This document shows, one piece after another, positions 22,759 through 23,965 of a stretch of 23,965 bases of DNA. Source of the stretch: an uncultured Eubacteriales bacterium (lineage in GTDB: Bacteria; Bacillota; Clostridia; Lachnospirales; Anaerotignaceae); NCBI GenBank assembly GCA_900546215.1, contig URCD01000027.1, positions 1 to 23,965 on the forward strand, given 5' to 3'. Numbering within the stretch: the stretch's first letter is position 1; each line of letters begins with the position of its first letter. The notes beneath the pieces were generated by a model. It worked only from the letters and a program-made list of their open reading frames with translations. It had not been told where the DNA came from and ran no database searches. A program made the translations under genes and the position numbers.

Positions 22759-23965
22759 TTGCAAAAAGATATGGAGCTGCAGCAGCTTATATTTGAGCTG
22801 TTTGAAACTCAAATAAAATTTGGAGCACACCGTTATGGAGAATTGCTTCCTACCATCAAAGAAGTCAGCAGCTATTTTCTGGCTTCGGTAGATACAGTCC
22901 GACTTGCTTATGTTCGTCTTAAGCAAGAGGGATATATTACTCTCAGTACTTGTGTTGGCGCTGTAGTAAAAGTGAGCTATACTGACAGTGAAATTCAGCA
23001 GCATATACAAGGCTATTTCTCATCAAGAAAAGAATCGTTACTTGCCTTTGCGCAGTCAGTTGGAATATTGTCCAGCTATGTACAGTGGTTTGCGTTAAAA
23101 AATGCTGCGCCGGAAACTCTGGATAAGTTAGAACGCAGTTGTACGCAGATAGAAATTTTACCTGTTTATAGAATGTCACAGCAGCTTCAGCTGATTTTCA
23201 GTCCACTTGGAAATGATTTGCTCCTTCGGCTTTTCTGGCAGATGTTTTTGTTTTTTCAGGCACCGCTTGTCAGTATACCTCAAAATATAAATGTAATTAA
23301 CAGCAGCAGCAGTCCACTTTTGGATATGATACAGTCTGCACGTAATAAAGACTGGACGGAGCTCTGGAAAGGGGTAGAGATAACAGCTGAGAAATATTTC
23401 ATTGGATTGCAGACATTTTTTAATAATCATATTCCTTTAAACGCTGATGATATTCAAATTGATTTTACTTGGAGCATATATAAGAAAACATCTCAGGTCT
23501 GCTACTCAATTTGTTTGGATTTGATGTTGAAAATTTGCGATGGAGTATATCAGGCAGGAGATTTTTTGCCTTCACCAAAAGAGCTTGCCACAGAAAATAA
23601 GGTTGGAATTAAAACAATACGCCGCACCGTTACTCTGCTCAATAAAATGGGAGTCACAAGGTCTGTAAATGGAATAGGCACAAAAGTGCTGAAACCGTCA
23701 GAAAGCCAAAATAACTGTGATTTTTCAGATGCAACTATACAGAAACGTTTGCTTGACTTTTTGCAGAGCCTTCATATTTTATCGTTGACATGCCGAAGAT
23801 GTGCTAAAATTACAATTTGCTCAGTGGATTTAAATTGTAAAAATCAGTTGATAGAGCAGCTTGAAATGGTTAAAGTATCTGGAGCTTATGAAAGAATTAT
23901 ATATGTCTTGAATGAATTTATTTCTTTGCATATTCCATTTCAACCGCTTCGTTCTGTGTATGTTA
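22759..23965 (+). CDS. GntR-type regulator with two winged-helix domains (partial)
   Basis: The frame is open to the right edge for 402 codons. The likely start is TTG 22759, eight bases after GGAGG; an in-frame ATG at 22744 overlaps that site. Residues 1-76 form a GntR winged helix (YGELLPTIKEVSSYFLASVD, then TVRLAYVRLKQEGYITLS). Residues 77-244 are a helical region. Residues about 245-314 are a second winged helix of the same type (AGDFLPSPKELATENKVGI, then KTIRRTVTLLNKMGVTRS). The remainder is helical. Tandem winged helices in one chain suggest binding of a long or composite operator. It is divergent from the hybrid kinase gene, with which it may act. Confidence 0.75.
   Translation, partial: MQKDMELQQLIFELFETQIKFGAHRYGELLPTIKEVSSYFLASVDTVRLAYVRLKQEGYITLSTCVGAVVKVSYTDSEIQQHIQGYFSSRKESLLAFAQSVGILSSYVQWFALKNAAPETLDKLERSCTQIEILPVYRMSQQLQLIFSPLGNDLLLRLFWQMFLFFQAPLVSIPQNINVINSSSSPLLDMIQSARNKDWTELWKGVEITAEKYFIGLQTFFNNHIPLNADDIQIDFTWSIYKKTSQVCYSICLDLMLKICDGVYQAGDFLPSPKELATENKVGIKTIRRTVTLLNKMGVTRSVNGIGTKVLKPSESQNNCDFSDATIQKRLLDFLQSLHILSLTCRRCAKITICSVDLNCKNQLIEQLEMVKVSGAYERIIYVLNEFISLHIPFQPLRSVYV

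Noticed and set aside
1..23965. CRISPR arrays or insertion sequences
   Set aside because: No regularly spaced repeats, transposase-like genes or paired terminal repeats were found on either strand.

Overview
The window looks like a chromosome segment from a low-GC Firmicute, probably a gut-type member of the Clostridia. The evidence is AT-rich coding sequence, AGGAGG-type ribosome binding sites, sigma-A type promoters, a clostridial EF-G paralogue, an AraC/M20 pair, a hybrid sensor kinase and a large GntR regulator. It divides into an accessory, phage-derived part (about 1-15,200) and an ordinary chromosomal part (about 15,300-23,965), separated by a tRNA-Thr(CGT) gene.

Accessory part, left edge (1-1,340): two tandem zinc-ribbon genes on the plus strand (the first cut by the window edge) converge through a perfect bidirectional terminator with a minus-strand pair, an XRE-type repressor and a 55-residue protein. 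Upstream of the repressor lie two dyads of identical 7-2-7 geometry.

Accessory part, middle (about 1,500-12,520, all minus strand, transcribed leftwards): three small genes come first, then an 869-residue protein that I read as a two-barrel RNA polymerase of the YonO / eukaryotic-RdRP (QDE-1) superfamily. It has a DMDSD catalytic loop and candidate lysines of the second barrel. Next come a small ORF, a strong inverted repeat, an apparently frameshifted gene, and a phage neck/tail module: head-tail connector, a head-closure-like protein with an Ig-like C-terminus, tail-completion-like protein, an unknown assembly protein, tail tube, zinc finger, a small protein, tail-assembly-chaperone-like protein and tape measure. 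The tape measure is interrupted at CTTGGGT by a compact group I intron, and its reading frame ends about 11 codons after the predicted 3' splice site. No terminase, portal, capsid, integrase or lysis gene is visible, so this is probably a partial or decayed prophage, although the polymerase gene appears intact.

Accessory part, right (12,522-15,174): a 408-bp divergent control region carries a consensus sigma-A promoter reading right, an extended -10 promoter reading left, a LexA/SOS-type dyad beside the leftward promoter, and a hairpin in the rightward leader. It separates the polymerase operon from a rightward operon encoding a sigma-70-like factor, a DUF262-type protein and a small protein. 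My inference is that a damage-responsive switch controls an element that carries both its own RNA polymerase and a sigma-like factor to redirect the host enzyme.

Chromosomal part: tRNA-Thr with its own promoter and terminator; an EF-G-like GTPase lacking the canonical switch-II histidine and the G4 lysine; an AraC regulator divergent from an M20 metallohydrolase; a hybrid histidine kinase split by an in-frame amber codon; and, divergent from it, a GntR-type regulator with two winged-helix domains that runs off the right edge.
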